This document shows, in pieces, positions 27,054 through 36,880 of a stretch of 64,000 nucleotides of DNA. Both the position numbers and the translations under genes were made by a program. How positions within the stretch are numbered: position 1 is the stretch's first letter; the number at the start of each line of letters is the position of its first letter. The notes beneath the pieces were generated by a model. The model was not told the origin of the DNA. It made no database searches and saw only the letters and a list, made by a program, of their open reading frames with translations. The DNA comes from Rufibacter ruber (GTDB taxonomy: Bacteria > Bacteroidota > Bacteroidia > Cytophagales > Hymenobacteraceae). The DNA lies in the NCBI RefSeq assembly GCF_001647275.1, contig NZ_LRMM01000005.1:1-64000 (forward strand), given 5' to 3'.

Positions 27054-27635
27054 TTAGCCTTGCCCCTCTCCTTTCCAATCTTCCTTCGGCCGCCAGGCCG
27101 GGTCAAACGCTTTGGCCTGCGGGCCTAAATTCCCCAAGTCAAGGGTGATGCCGCTGTCTCCTTTCCGGTTGCTGGTGTGGTGGTCCAGAATGAGACAGAA
27201 CGCCAGGAGCAACTCATGGTCTGCGCGGTCATCTGCCACCAGATGGTAATTGTCACCGTTGAACCAGGAAACCGCCGCCTTGTCCCACCACGCTAGCTGC
27301 CGCCCGTCTTTGTACACCGAATATTTGCGGCCACGGTGCCCGAAAACCTCATACCGGCTGCCCCCCACGTAGCACTGGTAATGGTTCTTCCAGAACGAGA
27401 CGGTGGTAAATGCGGCCTCGGTGCCGCCCTCAAATTTAAGGCCGTAGCTGGCCTTGCCCCACGCCCACTGCTGCCGTATGGTCACCGCCGGAAAATCACA
27501 GCCCACCTTGAACACCTGCAGCTCGGCCATCCACTTAAACAGGCTGCTGGTGGCGTAGTACGCTTCCTGCCCGTTCAGGTAGATCCTGTACTTGTCCCGT
27601 ACCGACAGTTTTTGCTGGTTGATGTCTATGACCAT
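27054..27635 (-). CDS. Unknown protein, possibly of LURP-one/tubby-like fold
   Basis: A 193-residue soluble protein, rich in aromatic residues and short beta strands (VRDKYRIYLNGQEAYYA, GSRYEVFGHRGRKYSVYKDG), without signal peptide. Repeated beta hairpins with a 'Y-x-V-x-G..x-Y-x-V-Y-K-D-G' pattern recall LURP-one-related/phospholipid scramblase-like folds, but this is a visual impression only. Ends in a charged DPAWRPKEDWKGEGQG tail. It is isolated by repeats on both sides. Codon use is normal for the high-G+C genes here. No function is proposed. Confidence 0.6.
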   Translation of the reverse strand: MVIDINQQKLSVRDKYRIYLNGQEAYYATSSLFKWMAELQVFKVGCDFPAVTIRQQWAWGKASYGLKFEGGTEAAFTTVSFWKNHYQCYVGGSRYEVFGHRGRKYSVYKDGRQLAWWDKAAVSWFNGDNYHLVADDRADHELLLAFCLILDHHTSNRKGDSGITLDLGNLGPQAKAFDPAWRPKEDWKGEGQG

Positions 27636-27651
27636 GGAGGCGGCTTATTGG

Positions 27652-27691
27652 CTGTTTCTACGCTAATTTCCTGAAAACAGCCCGAAAACAG
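27652..27691. repeat. Family A palindrome, copy 14
   Basis: CTGTTTCTACGCTAATTTCC with a normal right arm TGAAAACAGCCCGAAAACAG. The left arm is diverged. Confidence 0.65.
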
Positions 27692-27743
27692 AAAAGCTTC
27701 TTCGCCTGCGGCGGAAATATCTTCCCCCCCAACTTCTCTCAAG

Positions 27744-27879
27744 CCGGCTCTTCCAGATTTGCAATCCGGAAGCAAGTACTCCGGGTATTTGCAATCCCCG
27801 TCCCGAATTATTTGACTTCCACGCGCCGCGGATTGCAAATCCGCAGTTACTGAAATTCGGGATTACAAATCCTGAATAG
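27744..27879. repeat. Family C multi-hairpin element, copy 1
   Basis: About 136 bp with successive short dyads: CTTCC-agatttgcaat-CCGGAAG-like, GCGGATTGCAAATCCGC and CGGGATTACAAATCC(T)G. Shares order and core sequences with 43649-43783. Similar sequences are known as dispersed Bacteroidota repeats. Confidence 0.75.
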
Positions 27880-27917
27880 TTAAAATTTTGAACAGCAAAG
27901 CTGAAAGATACACATAA

Positions 27918-27952
27918 AGGTGTTCCCCTCCTTGGAGGGGCAGGGGTGGGTT
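27918..27952. repeat. Family D-like fragment
   Basis: GGTGTTCCCCTCCTTGGAGG then GGCAGGGGTGGGTTAC, similar to the ends of the larger family D elements (CCCCTTCAAAGGGGG-type core). Confidence 0.45.
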
Positions 27953-28028
27953 ACTAGTACCTATGAGATGCGCAGCATCTGTGATATGTAACTTGCTTCG
28001 CATTCAGTTTCAATCCTCTTCACCAAGA

Positions 28029-28068
28029 CCGTTTCTGACCTGTTTTCACAAAAACAGGCCCAAAACGG
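28029..28068. repeat. Family A palindrome, copy 15
   Basis: CCGTTTCTGACCTGTTTT, loop, AAAACAGGCCCAAAACGG. Between the unknown protein and hslU. Confidence 0.8.
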
Positions 28069-28070
28069 AA

Positions 28071-28108
28071 GAAGCCGCTCCCTAAAAGTAAAGGAAACGG
28101 CTTCTCTT
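28071..28108. repeat. Imperfect hairpin downstream of hslU
   Basis: GAAGCCG and CGGCTTC flank a partly paired interior (TCCCT/AGG), followed by a T-rich tract on the plus strand. Possible terminator or relic. Confidence 0.4.
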
Positions 28109-28164
28109 CTATCTCTTTTATAGAAAAAGAAGTTAGACCAAAGGGTCATTGCACTCGCTTGTAT

Positions 28165-28240
28165 AGTTTGCCCACAGGTTCCTTTCAGGATGACAGAAAG
28201 GAAGAGGTTGGCCCACAAGATTCTTCCAGAATGACAATTG
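28165..28240. repeat. Family B element, copy 3 (two right ends in tandem)
   Basis: GCCCACAGGTTCCTTTCAGG followed by ATGACAGAAAGG, and then a second half GCCCACAAGATTCTTCCAGA followed by ATGACA. Two right ends of the family lie in the same orientation with no left end. Confidence 0.6.
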
Positions 28241-28303
28241 GGAATTGAGAATCAAGAATTCATAATGTCTAATTCTTGATTCCTGATTCTCAATTCCCAA
28301 TTA
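28238..28303. terminator. Long A+T-rich inverted repeat at the end of hslU
   Basis: TTGGGAATTGAGAATCA and TGATTCTCAATTCCCAA pair over the outer 17 bp, with inner AAGAATT/AATTCTT. The right arm reaches the hslU stop. It may act as a terminator but lacks a clear G+C stem; equally it is a repeat unit. Confidence 0.5.
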
Positions 28304-29701
28304 AAGAATGTATTGGCTCAGGTCGCGGTTCTTCACCATGTCTCTAAGACGTTCTTCTACCATTTCTGGGGTTATCATGAGCTTGGCGTTTACCGGAATG
28401 GTGTCTGGCACCTCAAACAGAATATCATTGAGCAGGCGGCTCATGACGGTGTGCAGGCGGCGGGCCCCAATGTTCTCCACTTCAGCGTTGACCTCAAACG
28501 AAATCTCGGCCAGCTTGTGCAGGGCTTCGTCTGAAAAACTCAGCTCCACGTCTTCGGCGCGAAGCAACTCTTCATACTGCTTGGTGAGCGCGTTTTTGGG
28601 GTACTTGAGAATCTGGTAGAAATCGTCTTTGCTCAGGCTCTGCAATTCCACCCTGATGGGGAAACGCCCCTGCAACTCCGGAATCAGATCAGACGGCTTG
28701 GCCACGTGAAACGCGCCGGCGGCGATGAACAGGATATGGTCAGTCTTGATGACGCCGTACTTGGTGTTCACGGTGCTGCCTTCCACAATGGGGAGCAGGT
28801 CGCGCTGCACGCCCTCGCGGCTCACGTCTGGGCCGCCGCTGCCTTTGCCGCTGGCGCTGGCCACTTTGTCAATCTCGTCAATGAAGATGACCCCGGCGTT
28901 TTCGGCTTTGGCAATGGCTTCGTCTTTCACCTCGTCCATGTCAATGAGCTTGGCGGCTTCCTCTTCCAACAGGATTTTACGCGCCTCGGCAATGGTCACT
29001 TTGCGCTTCTTGGTCTTCTTGGGCAGCATGTTGCCAATCATCTCCTGAATGTTCATCATAGACATCTCATCCATGCCCGGGCCCACTACGCCCACGCCCG
29101 AAGAAGGGCTTTGGGACACCTTGATGTCTATCTTGCGGTCTTCCAGTTCACCGTTCCTGATTTTCTCCCGGAACCGCTCGCGCGTGCGCTCGTTCAGCTC
29201 CAGATCACTCTCTGGCATCTCAGAGGAAGACGAAAGCCCAAAACTGTCGCCTGAGCGGTTGCCGGGCTGGTTAATGGGCGGAATGAGGGCATCCAGGATC
29301 ACTTCTTCCACCAGTAGGGCGGCCTGCTGCTTTACCTCCTCCTTTTTCCTGGTCTTGACCATGTTCACGGCCTGCTCCACTAGGTCCCGCACCATGCTCT
29401 CCACATCCCGGCCCACGTAGCCCACCTCGGTAAACTTGGAGGCTTCCACTTTGGTGAAGGGTGCATCAGCAATGCTGGCCAGACGGCGGGCAATCTCAGT
29501 TTTTCCCACGCCGGTGGCCCCAATCATTAAAATATTGTTGGGTACAATTTCTTTCTGCATCTCAGGGGCGGCGTGCATGCGGCGCCAGCGGTTACGCAAG
29601 GCAATGGCCACGTTGCGTTTGGCATCATGCTGGCCAATAATGTATTTGTCAAGTTCGGCTACAATCTGAGCGGGGGTTAAATACTTGCTTGAATCTAACA
29701 T
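28301..29701 (-). CDS. hslU: ATP-dependent protease ATPase subunit HslU (ClpY)
   Basis: AAA+ unfoldase that feeds substrates to the HslV peptidase in the cytoplasm. The 466 residues show the HslU start LTPAQIVAELDKYIIGQ, Walker A GATGVGKT, the GYVGRD pore loop, an intermediate (I) domain about 110-240, Walker B VIFIDEIDKVA and a C-terminal end RDLSQYIL typical of the HslV-activating tail. hslV is not adjacent, unlike in many proteobacteria. The gene is alone between family A palindromes and reads away from porQ. Confidence 0.97.
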   Translation of the reverse strand: MLDSSKYLTPAQIVAELDKYIIGQHDAKRNVAIALRNRWRRMHAAPEMQKEIVPNNILMIGATGVGKTEIARRLASIADAPFTKVEASKFTEVGYVGRDVESMVRDLVEQAVNMVKTRKKEEVKQQAALLVEEVILDALIPPINQPGNRSGDSFGLSSSSEMPESDLELNERTRERFREKIRNGELEDRKIDIKVSQSPSSGVGVVGPGMDEMSMMNIQEMIGNMLPKKTKKRKVTIAEARKILLEEEAAKLIDMDEVKDEAIAKAENAGVIFIDEIDKVASASGKGSGGPDVSREGVQRDLLPIVEGSTVNTKYGVIKTDHILFIAAGAFHVAKPSDLIPELQGRFPIRVELQSLSKDDFYQILKYPKNALTKQYEELLRAEDVELSFSDEALHKLAEISFEVNAEVENIGARRLHTVMSRLLNDILFEVPDTIPVNAKLMITPEMVEERLRDMVKNRDLSQYIL

Positions 29702-29881
29702 GCGGTTTTACTATGTGTGGTGTCATGACGGTGCAAATGAGTGAGTACATCTCCCACTGCCCGTTTACGTGAAACTGTCTATTCTCTTTTCTTTTACAGT
29801 ACAGGTACAGCCGGTTAGGCTATAAAACAACCCTTGTTAGGGGTAAATACCAACAACGGCTAACGCTATTTATGGCTTTCG

Positions 29882-29920
29882 CGTTTTTGGCCTATTTTTC
29901 AGAAAACAGGCCAAAAACAG
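29882..29920. repeat. Family A palindrome, copy 16
   Basis: CGTTTTTGGCCTATTTTT, loop, GAAAACAGGCCAAAAACAG. Tandem gap between porQ and hslU; the remainder of this 261-bp gap shows nothing else. Confidence 0.85.
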
Positions 29921-29962
29921 GAATAGGAAGGTATCTACCCCACAACGTTCTCACCCCCAGCT

Positions 29963-31018
29963 TTATAGATCCTGCAACGTGGCCTTCTTGAGAAAGCGGT
30001 TGAGGTCTGTGGTGAGGGTAAGGTAATTGGCCGCACCGGCTACATGCATCTTGGCATACGTGTAATCAAACCGGAAGGCGTAAATTTTAATGGAGGCCCC
30101 AAAGGAAAACCCGGCCATGCCGCCCACGTTCTCTACCCCCAGCTCCTGCCGCCGCAGATGGTTGTAGCCCGCCCGCAGCTGAAAGCCCGGCCCCAGGATA
30201 AACTCGGCCCCGGTCACAAAATGCCGCGCCAGCTGGTCTCCAAAAGACTTCTCCTCTTTCACTTCCTCTCCGTTCTCGTTGATGGTGCCTTTCTTGTTGG
30301 GGTCCAGGTACACCACGTCCCAGCGGTTCAGCTGGTGGGCCGTCACAGAAAGCCGGAAGGGGGCGTGCTCTGGCTTGTAGCTGGCACCCAGTTGTATGTC
30401 TAGGGGCATGGCGTCGCGCTCACCGGTGCCATAGGTGTTTAGCATGAGGCCCAGGTTCTTTACGGCCAGCCCCACCACAAAGTCCTGCTCCGGGTGGTTG
30501 AAGGTACCGCCAATGTCTACCAGTGTGGCCACCGCCTGGTCTCCAGCTATGCTGGAAACCGCTACTTTGGCCGTGGCGCCCAAGGTAAAATGCTCAATGG
30601 TAGCCGCGTGGGAAAAAGACACCGCGTAATCACGTACGGTAAAGCTTCCTTCCTCCTGCCCGGCGGCGTCACGCTGCACAAAGTCACCGTAGTCCAGGTA
30701 CTGCACGCCAATGGCGTTTCTCCCCCACCGCTTGCTCTCAAAGGCATACTGGAGGTTGTTCTGGCTTATATCTGAGAGGTAATTGAGGTAGGAGAAGCCC
30801 AGCTGGTGGTTAGTCTTTCCTTGCAGCAAGGCCGGGTTGGCCGTTACAGCGTTCACCTCTTCCAGACCAGATGAGACATTCACGCCGCCCAACGCTGCCA
30901 CCCGCGCATGGGTGGGCACCTCCAGAAACCGGAACGCAAAACGCCCTCCCATCTGGGCAGTAGCCACCTGGGCGGCAACCAGTACTAAGACTCCCAGCAG
31001 GAAAAGGCGTTTTTGCAT
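29963..31018 (-). CDS. porQ: PorQ-like type IX secretion outer membrane protein
   Basis: A 351-residue outer-membrane beta-barrel protein. In Porphyromonas-type systems PorQ takes part in the PorU-V-Q-Z attachment complex that anchors T9SS cargo. The signal peptide ends in ATAQ. The PorV/PorQ family start FLEVPTHARVAALGG follows, with VTANPALL, then alternating beta strands to the C-terminus (YLTLTTDLNRFLKK). The specific PorQ assignment over another PorV paralogue is by overall pattern. It is 32 bp downstream of lon in the same direction, with half a family A element in between. Confidence 0.85.
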   Translation of the reverse strand: MQKRLFLLGVLVLVAAQVATAQMGGRFAFRFLEVPTHARVAALGGVNVSSGLEEVNAVTANPALLQGKTNHQLGFSYLNYLSDISQNNLQYAFESKRWGRNAIGVQYLDYGDFVQRDAAGQEEGSFTVRDYAVSFSHAATIEHFTLGATAKVAVSSIAGDQAVATLVDIGGTFNHPEQDFVVGLAVKNLGLMLNTYGTGERDAMPLDIQLGASYKPEHAPFRLSVTAHQLNRWDVVYLDPNKKGTINENGEEVKEEKSFGDQLARHFVTGAEFILGPGFQLRAGYNHLRRQELGVENVGGMAGFSFGASIKIYAFRFDYTYAKMHVAGAANYLTLTTDLNRFLKKATLQDL

Positions 31019-31046
31019 TGTTTTTCTAAAAGTAGCCCGGAAACAG
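31019..31046. repeat. Half of a family A palindrome (copy 17)
   Basis: GTTTTTCTAAAAGTAGCCCG then GAAACAG. Only the centre and right arm remain in the 32-bp gap between lon and porQ. Confidence 0.5.
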
Positions 31047-31050
31047 AAAC

Positions 31051-33552
31051 TTAAGAGGCATCGGCCTGGGCCGAAGTATTCTCTTCGCGCACCCGCAGGT
31101 CCAGGGGCCGAGCCACTTTCTCTGGCAGCAGCGCAAAGTCCAGCACTTCATCCACGCGGTCTACGTAATGGATGTTCAGCCCCTCAATATAGTGCGCTGA
31201 GATTTCATTGACGTCTTTCCGGTTCTTCTGGCACAGGATCACGTCTTTGATGCCCGCCCGCTTGGCCGCCAGAATCTTCTCCTTGATGCCACCCACCGGC
31301 AGTACTTTTCCGCGCAGCGTAATCTCACCGGTCATGGCCAGATGGGACCGCACCTTGCGCTGGGTGAACACTGAGGCAATGGAGGTGAAGATGGCAATAC
31401 CGGCACTGGGCCCGTCTTTGGGCACCGCCCCCTCAGGGAAGTGGATGTGCAGGTCATACTGGTCAAACAGGCGGTAGTCAATGCCCAGGTCCTCTGCGTG
31501 GGCGCGCAGGTAAGATACGGCCGTAATGGCAGACTCTTTCATCACATCACCCAGCTGACCAGACAGGGTCAGCTTGCCTTTGCCGCGGCTCAGCAGAGAT
31601 TCTATGAACAGGATGTCGCCGCCCACGCTGGTCCAGGCCAGGCCGGTCACTACGCCTGCGGTTTCATTGTCCTGGTAAAGTTCTTTGTCAAAGATCTCAG
31701 GCCCCAGAATACGCACCACATCTTTGGGTTCCAGCTTGGCCGGCCACTCCTCTTCCATGGCCTTTGATTTGGCAATGTTCCGGATGACCGCCCCCAGCTT
31801 GCGCTCCAGATTTCTAACGCCAGATTCGCGGGTATAGTCTTCAATTACTTTCTGAATGGCCGCACCAGACAGCGTCACGTCTTTGGCTTCCAGGCCGTGG
31901 TCTGTCTTTAGCTTAGGGATCAGGTGGCGCTTGGCTATCTCCACCTTTTCCTCAATGGTATAACCGGTCACTTCAATGATCTCCATGCGGTCCCGCAGGG
32001 CCGGGTGAATGGTGTCTAAAGAGTTGGCCGTGGCAATGAACAACACTTTTGACAGGTCATACTCCACCTCCAGGTAGTTGTCTACAAAGGTGTGGTTCTG
32101 CTCAGGGTCCAGCACCTCCAGCAGCGCAGAAGACGGGTCGCCACGGAAATCAGAGTTCAGCTTGTCTACCTCGTCCAGAATCATAACGGGGTTAGAAGAC
32201 TCTACTTTCTTGATCTGGCTGATGATGCGGCCCGGCATGGCGCCCACGTAGGTTTTCCTATGCCCTCTGATCTCGGCCTCATCCCGCACGCCGCCCAGGG
32301 CTATGCGCACATATTTTCTACCCAGAGACTTCGCCACAGACCGGCCCAGAGAGGTTTTACCCACCCCCGGAGGCCCATAGAGGCAAAGGATAGGCGCTTT
32401 CATGTCATTCTTCAGCTTGAGCACGGCCAGGTACTCCAGAATGCGCTCTTTCACCTTCTCCAGGCCGTAATGGTCTGTGTCCAGTACTTTCTTGGTGCGC
32501 TTCAGGTTGAAGTTGTCTTTGGTATGCTCGCTCCACGGCAGGTCCAGCAGGAACTCGCAGTAGTTCAGGGAAATAGGATACTCTGCCGCCTGCGGATTTA
32601 AGCGGCTCAGCTTGTCCAGTTCTTTGTTGAAATGCTTGGCCACAGCCTCAGGCCATTTTTTCTTGGCGGCTTTTGCGCGCATGCGCTCCACCTCCTGCTC
32701 AGGCCCGTCCATGCCCAGCTCGTCTTGCAAGACCTTGATCTGCTGGCGCAGGAAATAATCCCGCTGCTGCTCGTCAATATCTAAATGCACCTTGCTGTGA
32801 ATCTCCTGCTTGATCTCCAGCATCTGGATCTCCCGCATCATGAGCTGCAACAGCGTGGTTCCCCGCTCCACCCCGTCATTGATCTCCAACAGTTTCTGCT
32901 TCTGCGGCACTTCTACGTTGATGTTACTGGACAAGAAGTGGGTCAAAAAGCTGGGGCTGTCAATATTGTCCAGCGCCACCTGCGCCTCCTGGGGTATCTC
33001 CGGGTTCAGCTTCAGGATCTTGGCCGCCGCCTCTTGCAGCGACTGCACCAGCGCCTTCACCTCCTTGCTGTTCTTCTTAGGGAACGTTTCTGGCTGGTGT
33101 GACACCCTGGCTACCATGTACGGCTCCTCCTGGGTCACTTCCTCTATCTTAAAGCGGCTCTGCCCCTGAATGATGATGGTGGTATTGCCGTCTGGCAGCA
33201 CCAGCATTTTCAGGATTTTGGCCATGGTGCCCACCTCAAACAGGTCCTCAGAGGTAGGTTCTTCCGCGTTCATGTTCTTCTGGGCCACCACCCCCACGGT
33301 TTTGTCGCCGCGGTACGCTTTGCGCACCAGACGCACAGATTTTTTCCGGCTCACGGTTATGGGCAGCACCACCCCGGGGAACAGAACGGTGTTCCTGATG
33401 GGCAGAAGCGGCAATGTGTCTGGAGTATTTTTTTCAGCGCCTTCGTCATTGTCTAAATCTGAGGCAATGATGGTGATGAGTTCGCCATTATTATCGTCAG
33501 ACAAATCAGACAGCATGAGTTGGTGCAGTAGGTTCTCTCGGGTATAATTCAT
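31051..33552 (-). CDS. lon: ATP-dependent protease Lon
   Basis: A cytoplasmic AAA+ serine protease that degrades misfolded and regulatory proteins. From ATG 33552 it has 833 residues; an ATG 24 bp upstream (33576) is also possible. The substrate-binding LonN domain begins [14 protein letters not shown], Walker A is GPPGVGKT, Walker [11 protein letters not shown], and the Ser-Lys protease has the catalytic Ser in PKDGPSAG and Lys in the [14 protein letters not shown] segment. It is followed closely by porQ, so read-through is possible. The divergent neighbour is the PorE-like gene. Confidence 0.97.
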   Translation of the reverse strand: MNYTRENLLHQLMLSDLSDDNNGELITIIASDLDNDEGAEKNTPDTLPLLPIRNTVLFPGVVLPITVSRKKSVRLVRKAYRGDKTVGVVAQKNMNAEEPTSEDLFEVGTMAKILKMLVLPDGNTTIIIQGQSRFKIEEVTQEEPYMVARVSHQPETFPKKNSKEVKALVQSLQEAAAKILKLNPEIPQEAQVALDNIDSPSFLTHFLSSNINVEVPQKQKLLEINDGVERGTTLLQLMMREIQMLEIKQEIHSKVHLDIDEQQRDYFLRQQIKVLQDELGMDGPEQEVERMRAKAAKKKWPEAVAKHFNKELDKLSRLNPQAAEYPISLNYCEFLLDLPWSEHTKDNFNLKRTKKVLDTDHYGLEKVKERILEYLAVLKLKNDMKAPILCLYGPPGVGKTSLGRSVAKSLGRKYVRIALGGVRDEAEIRGHRKTYVGAMPGRIISQIKKVESSNPVMILDEVDKLNSDFRGDPSSALLEVLDPEQNHTFVDNYLEVEYDLSKVLFIATANSLDTIHPALRDRMEIIEVTGYTIEEKVEIAKRHLIPKLKTDHGLEAKDVTLSGAAIQKVIEDYTRESGVRNLERKLGAVIRNIAKSKAMEEEWPAKLEPKDVVRILGPEIFDKELYQDNETAGVVTGLAWTSVGGDILFIESLLSRGKGKLTLSGQLGDVMKESAITAVSYLRAHAEDLGIDYRLFDQYDLHIHFPEGAVPKDGPSAGIAIFTSIASVFTQRKVRSHLAMTGEITLRGKVLPVGGIKEKILAAKRAGIKDVILCQKNRKDVNEISAHYIEGLNIHYVDRVDEVLDFALLPEKVARPLDLRVREENTSAQADAS

Positions 33553-33746
33553 AAAACAGGCCTCTGGGAGTGCCATAATGGCAGTATTCCTCCCCTCCGT
33601 ACAGTAGATTTCCTTTAATGTATATATTTTACAAGAGCTATGCCAATGTTTGCGTGCAAAACTTGGCCGTTTCGTTTATATTTCAGGGGAGAAAGGAGTA
33701 CATTTGACTCCCCTTTCTGGGTATTGCCTGCTCGTGCTGCTTTGTT

Positions 33747-35747
33747 ATGATGCCTACTCGTTCCATACTCCCCCTTCTGCTGCTGCTGGCCCTGGCTTGC
33801 TCTGTTCACGGGCAAACCAAGAACCCGCTGCGCCTCAAGCAAAGGCCTGTCACAGACTCCCTGCGCAAAAAGTTGCCAGACGCTGAGCTGGTTCTGGAGT
33901 TTAAGCACATCAACGAGTTGCCGTACTACTACCACAAGTCCAAGTTAGCCCAAATACAGAAACTGGAAAAGAAACAGCAGTGGAACAAAGTGCTTCCGCT
34001 GTTGCAGGTGTACGTGGGCAATTTCGGGATTGAGAATTTCTACAAAGATACAAAACTCTTGTGGCGTTTGGGCCAGCTTTATGAAAGGACGGGGCAGCGC
34101 GAACGGGCCATTGCCTATTACCGGCTGGTGCTTAAACACCACCGCACAGACATCAAGCAGGTGCAGCTGTATTATGACTCGCTGGAGCAGAAGAAAAAAG
34201 ACTTCTATGTTCCCCTCAACTACTATTATGAGCTGGTGGAGTACCGCAAGTCAGTGGCCACCTTTAAACCGCCGCGCGGGGTGTACACCAACATGGGTGA
34301 TGCCATCAACTGCAAAGTAGAGGACTATGGCCCCGCCGTGCATTCAGATGATGATATTTTTATCTTCACCTCGCGCCGCAAAGGGGTAAAAGCCACTGGC
34401 ACAGATGAGGACATCTACTTCTCTAAGAACGAAAACGGCTTTTGGCACGAGGCCCAGTCTTTTGGAAAGCCCATCAACAGCATTTACAACGAAGGCTCTG
34501 CCTGCCTGAGCCGCGACGGGAAAACCATTTTCTTCGCCCGCTGTGACAGCCCAGACGGCTTTGGCAACTGTGACCTCTATACCGCCTCCAAGCTCTCTGA
34601 CGGCAGCTGGGGCCAGATCAAGAACCTGGGCCCCACGGTGAACACCAAAGCCTGGGATTCCCAGCCCACCCTTTCGCCCGGAGAGGACACGCTTTATTTC
34701 GCCTCTGACCGGCTGGGCGGCTTTGGCATGTCTGACATCTACTACACCGTGAAACTGAAGAACGGGCAGTGGTCAAACGCCCAGAACCTGGGCCCGGTGG
34801 TGAATACCCGGGAAAGCGAGGTAAGCCCTTACTTTCACCCGCTGTACCAGGTGCTGTACTTCAGCTCGCGGGGGCAACTGCTCAACTTTGGGGACTTTGA
34901 CATCTACAAGACCTACCGGGTCAAGGGAAACTGGCAGGAACCGCGCAACGTGGGCCCGCTGGTGAACGGCAAAGGCAGTGAGTACTACTTCACCATCAAC
35001 GCCGCCTCTACCAACCTGTATTACGCCCGCTCTGAGCCCACAGACCCGAAGAACCTGGACCTGTACTCGTTCCCGCTGCCCATGGAGGCGCACCCGCTGG
35101 CCGTGACCAAACTGTCTGGGGTGCTTACAGATTCAGTGACCAACCAGCCCCTGAAGGGCATCATCTCCATCATTGACCTGGATAACGGCATTGAGGTGGC
35201 ATCAAAATATGTGCGGGAAGACGGGTCTTTTGACTTTGACCTCATAGACAACAGCCGCTACATGATGCTGATCCAGAGCCCCGACTTTTTCTCCATTGAA
35301 AAAGAAATTGACCTGAAAAATGACACGGTGTTGAAAATCATGAGCACACTCATTGACTACAGCATTCCGTTGATCTTTAAAAACCTGGAATTTGATGAAG
35401 GCAAAGCCGATATCAAAGACGCCATGCAGGCCACGCTTGACCGCATTGTGCTGTTCATGGTAGACCACCCGCAGGTGAAACTCAGCATAGAAGGCCACAC
35501 AGACAGCAGCGGCGACCCTACGGCTAACCAGGAGCTAAGCCAGTGGCGGGCCATTGCCATCAAGAAGTACATTGAAGAAAAAGGGAAACTGAACATAGGC
35601 CGAATACATGCCGTAGGCAAGGGAAGTACAGAACCCATTAAAGAGGAGCGCACCCTTGAAGACCGGGCCGTGAACCGGCGGGTAGAGTTCAAGCTCATCA
35701 AACCCAGCACCGCCCCGGGCTCTGAAAACGGCACCGGCAACTGGTAA
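33747..35747 (+). CDS. PorE-like outer membrane protein (TPR, PD40 repeats, regulatory-like domain, OmpA)
   Basis: A 666-residue periplasmic/outer-membrane protein: signal peptide ending in VHGQ, helical TPR-like segment (about 55-145), PD40 beta-propeller repeats (about 195-440, for example QPTLSPGEDTLYFASD), a carboxypeptidase-regulatory-like domain (about 450-540) and a C-terminal OmpA domain with LSIEGHTDSSGDPTANQELS and RAVNRRVEF that binds peptidoglycan. This order matches PorE, the T9SS protein linking the secretion apparatus to the cell wall. Other OmpA/PD40 proteins share it, so PorE is an inference, strengthened by porQ nearby. Upstream is an imperfect hairpin (33690-33718). Confidence 0.85.
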   Translation: MMPTRSILPLLLLLALACSVHGQTKNPLRLKQRPVTDSLRKKLPDAELVLEFKHINELPYYYHKSKLAQIQKLEKKQQWNKVLPLLQVYVGNFGIENFYKDTKLLWRLGQLYERTGQRERAIAYYRLVLKHHRTDIKQVQLYYDSLEQKKKDFYVPLNYYYELVEYRKSVATFKPPRGVYTNMGDAINCKVEDYGPAVHSDDDIFIFTSRRKGVKATGTDEDIYFSKNENGFWHEAQSFGKPINSIYNEGSACLSRDGKTIFFARCDSPDGFGNCDLYTASKLSDGSWGQIKNLGPTVNTKAWDSQPTLSPGEDTLYFASDRLGGFGMSDIYYTVKLKNGQWSNAQNLGPVVNTRESEVSPYFHPLYQVLYFSSRGQLLNFGDFDIYKTYRVKGNWQEPRNVGPLVNGKGSEYYFTINAASTNLYYARSEPTDPKNLDLYSFPLPMEAHPLAVTKLSGVLTDSVTNQPLKGIISIIDLDNGIEVASKYVREDGSFDFDLIDNSRYMMLIQSPDFFSIEKEIDLKNDTVLKIMSTLIDYSIPLIFKNLEFDEGKADIKDAMQATLDRIVLFMVDHPQVKLSIEGHTDSSGDPTANQELSQWRAIAIKKYIEEKGKLNIGRIHAVGKGSTEPIKEERTLEDRAVNRRVEFKLIKPSTAPGSENGTGNW

Positions 35748-35766
35748 AGACTTGCACAACGTAAAT

Positions 35767-35806
35767 CCCGTTTTCGCTGTTTTCCGAAAAACAGGCCGAA
35801 AACGGG
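35767..35806. repeat. Family A palindrome, copy 18
   Basis: CCCGTTTTCGCTGTTTTCCG with GAAAAACAGGCCGAAAACGGG. Convergent gap, 20 bp after a stop codon. Confidence 0.82.
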
Positions 35807-35840
35807 TTTCACCTTTGACGGAACTTCTAAACTTTGATGA

Positions 35841-36010
35841 CGCATTCCGTCCCTCTTTGAAGGGGTAGGGGGATGATTACTTGTGCTAATCTACTCGTGC
35901 AGAGTTTCGCATTCCCGAGAATCACTTTTTCATTTCATTTGGCTAGAACAGACGGTTTTTCAAAGGCCTTCGTCATCCCCCTACCCCCTTCAAAGGGGGA
36001 CGGAATGCGT
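35841..36010. mobile_element. Family D MITE-like element, copy 1
   Basis: About 170 bp with near-identical inverted ends: CGCATTCCGTCCCTCTTTGA on the left, and CTTCAAAGGGGGACGGAATG then CG on the right. An internal segment contains CATTCCCGAGA. Its reverse complement matches 43859-44016 along most of its length. It has no coding capacity. Confidence 0.75.
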
Positions 36011-36060
36011 GCCTCAATTCGACCTAAAGCCTAAAAACCACAGCCAGATTACCACTCCGT

Positions 36061-36810
36061 TTACTTCCGCAAATTCAGGCCGCCCACATTGATCACCACG
36101 CCAACGCTCAACACAGAGTTGCCGGCCGTCATAAAGTCCCGGTTCTTTAGCCCGAAGTTGCTGCCGCTGGTGTACTGCAGCTGCACGTGGGGGCTCAATA
36201 CCATGCGGGTAAAGAAGATGGGCTCCAGAAAAATATTGTCTTCGGCCGGCTGGCTCACATTGTCCCGCACAAACCCCAGCATGTTCACATGGCTTACCCG
36301 CAGGGCGGTGCCGTAATTTAACGGGTACTTCTCACCAAAGAGCCGCAAATACCGTTTTTTCTTAGAGGAGTAATTGACCTGCAGAAAGAGCTTTTTAAAA
36401 TTGGTCTCCTGCCGGTCATAGCTCACCACGCCCTCTGGGGATTCTTTCTTGTGGGTGCGGTCACTGCTGCCGTAGCCCAGGCCGGCATAAATTTCCAGCA
36501 CGCGGTTGTTCTCAGGCCCAAAGGTGGTAAAATACCCGCCGCCGCCCTCCAGCAGCATGTGCCTGAAGTCTTCCTTTTTGCGGCTGTTGTTCATCATGGA
36601 ACCGTTCAGCAGCACCCCAATGTGGTCAGAAACGGCGTACGCCGAATTAAAATTGGCATTGCCCCTGAAAGTGATGTGCGCCCCAGTGCTCAGCTCACCT
36701 TTGGCCGTGAGCATGGGCGTGTTGGGCACGTTGGGCATGTACAGGGAAGAGCAGCCGCTGGCAAAAAAAACCAGGGCCAGAGAACTCAGGAGGGAAAAGC
36801 GTTTCAACAT
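36061..36810 (-). CDS. Outer membrane lipoprotein of unknown function
   Basis: A 249-residue protein from ATG 36810 with a lipoprotein signal peptide (LVFFASGC lipobox). The rest is rich in beta strands and glycine (GGGGYFTTFGPENNRVLEIYAG in part), which fits a small outer-membrane barrel or surface lipoprotein. The longer frame to 36855 adds an unlikely N-terminus and is rejected. It ends within 50 bp of the MITE-like element and lies downstream of the DUF6702 gene in the same direction, separated by a family A palindrome. No family assigned. Confidence 0.7.
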   Translation of the reverse strand: MLKRFSLLSSLALVFFASGCSSLYMPNVPNTPMLTAKGELSTGAHITFRGNANFNSAYAVSDHIGVLLNGSMMNNSRKKEDFRHMLLEGGGGYFTTFGPENNRVLEIYAGLGYGSSDRTHKKESPEGVVSYDRQETNFKKLFLQVNYSSKKKRYLRLFGEKYPLNYGTALRVSHVNMLGFVRDNVSQPAEDNIFLEPIFFTRMVLSPHVQLQYTSGSNFGLKNRDFMTAGNSVLSVGVVINVGGLNLRK

Positions 36811-36880
36811 GGGGGAATTGGTTTGTACTACAACAGTGGTCCTGCGGTTACCCAAAGTGCCAGGTGAGCCGGAGGCAATT

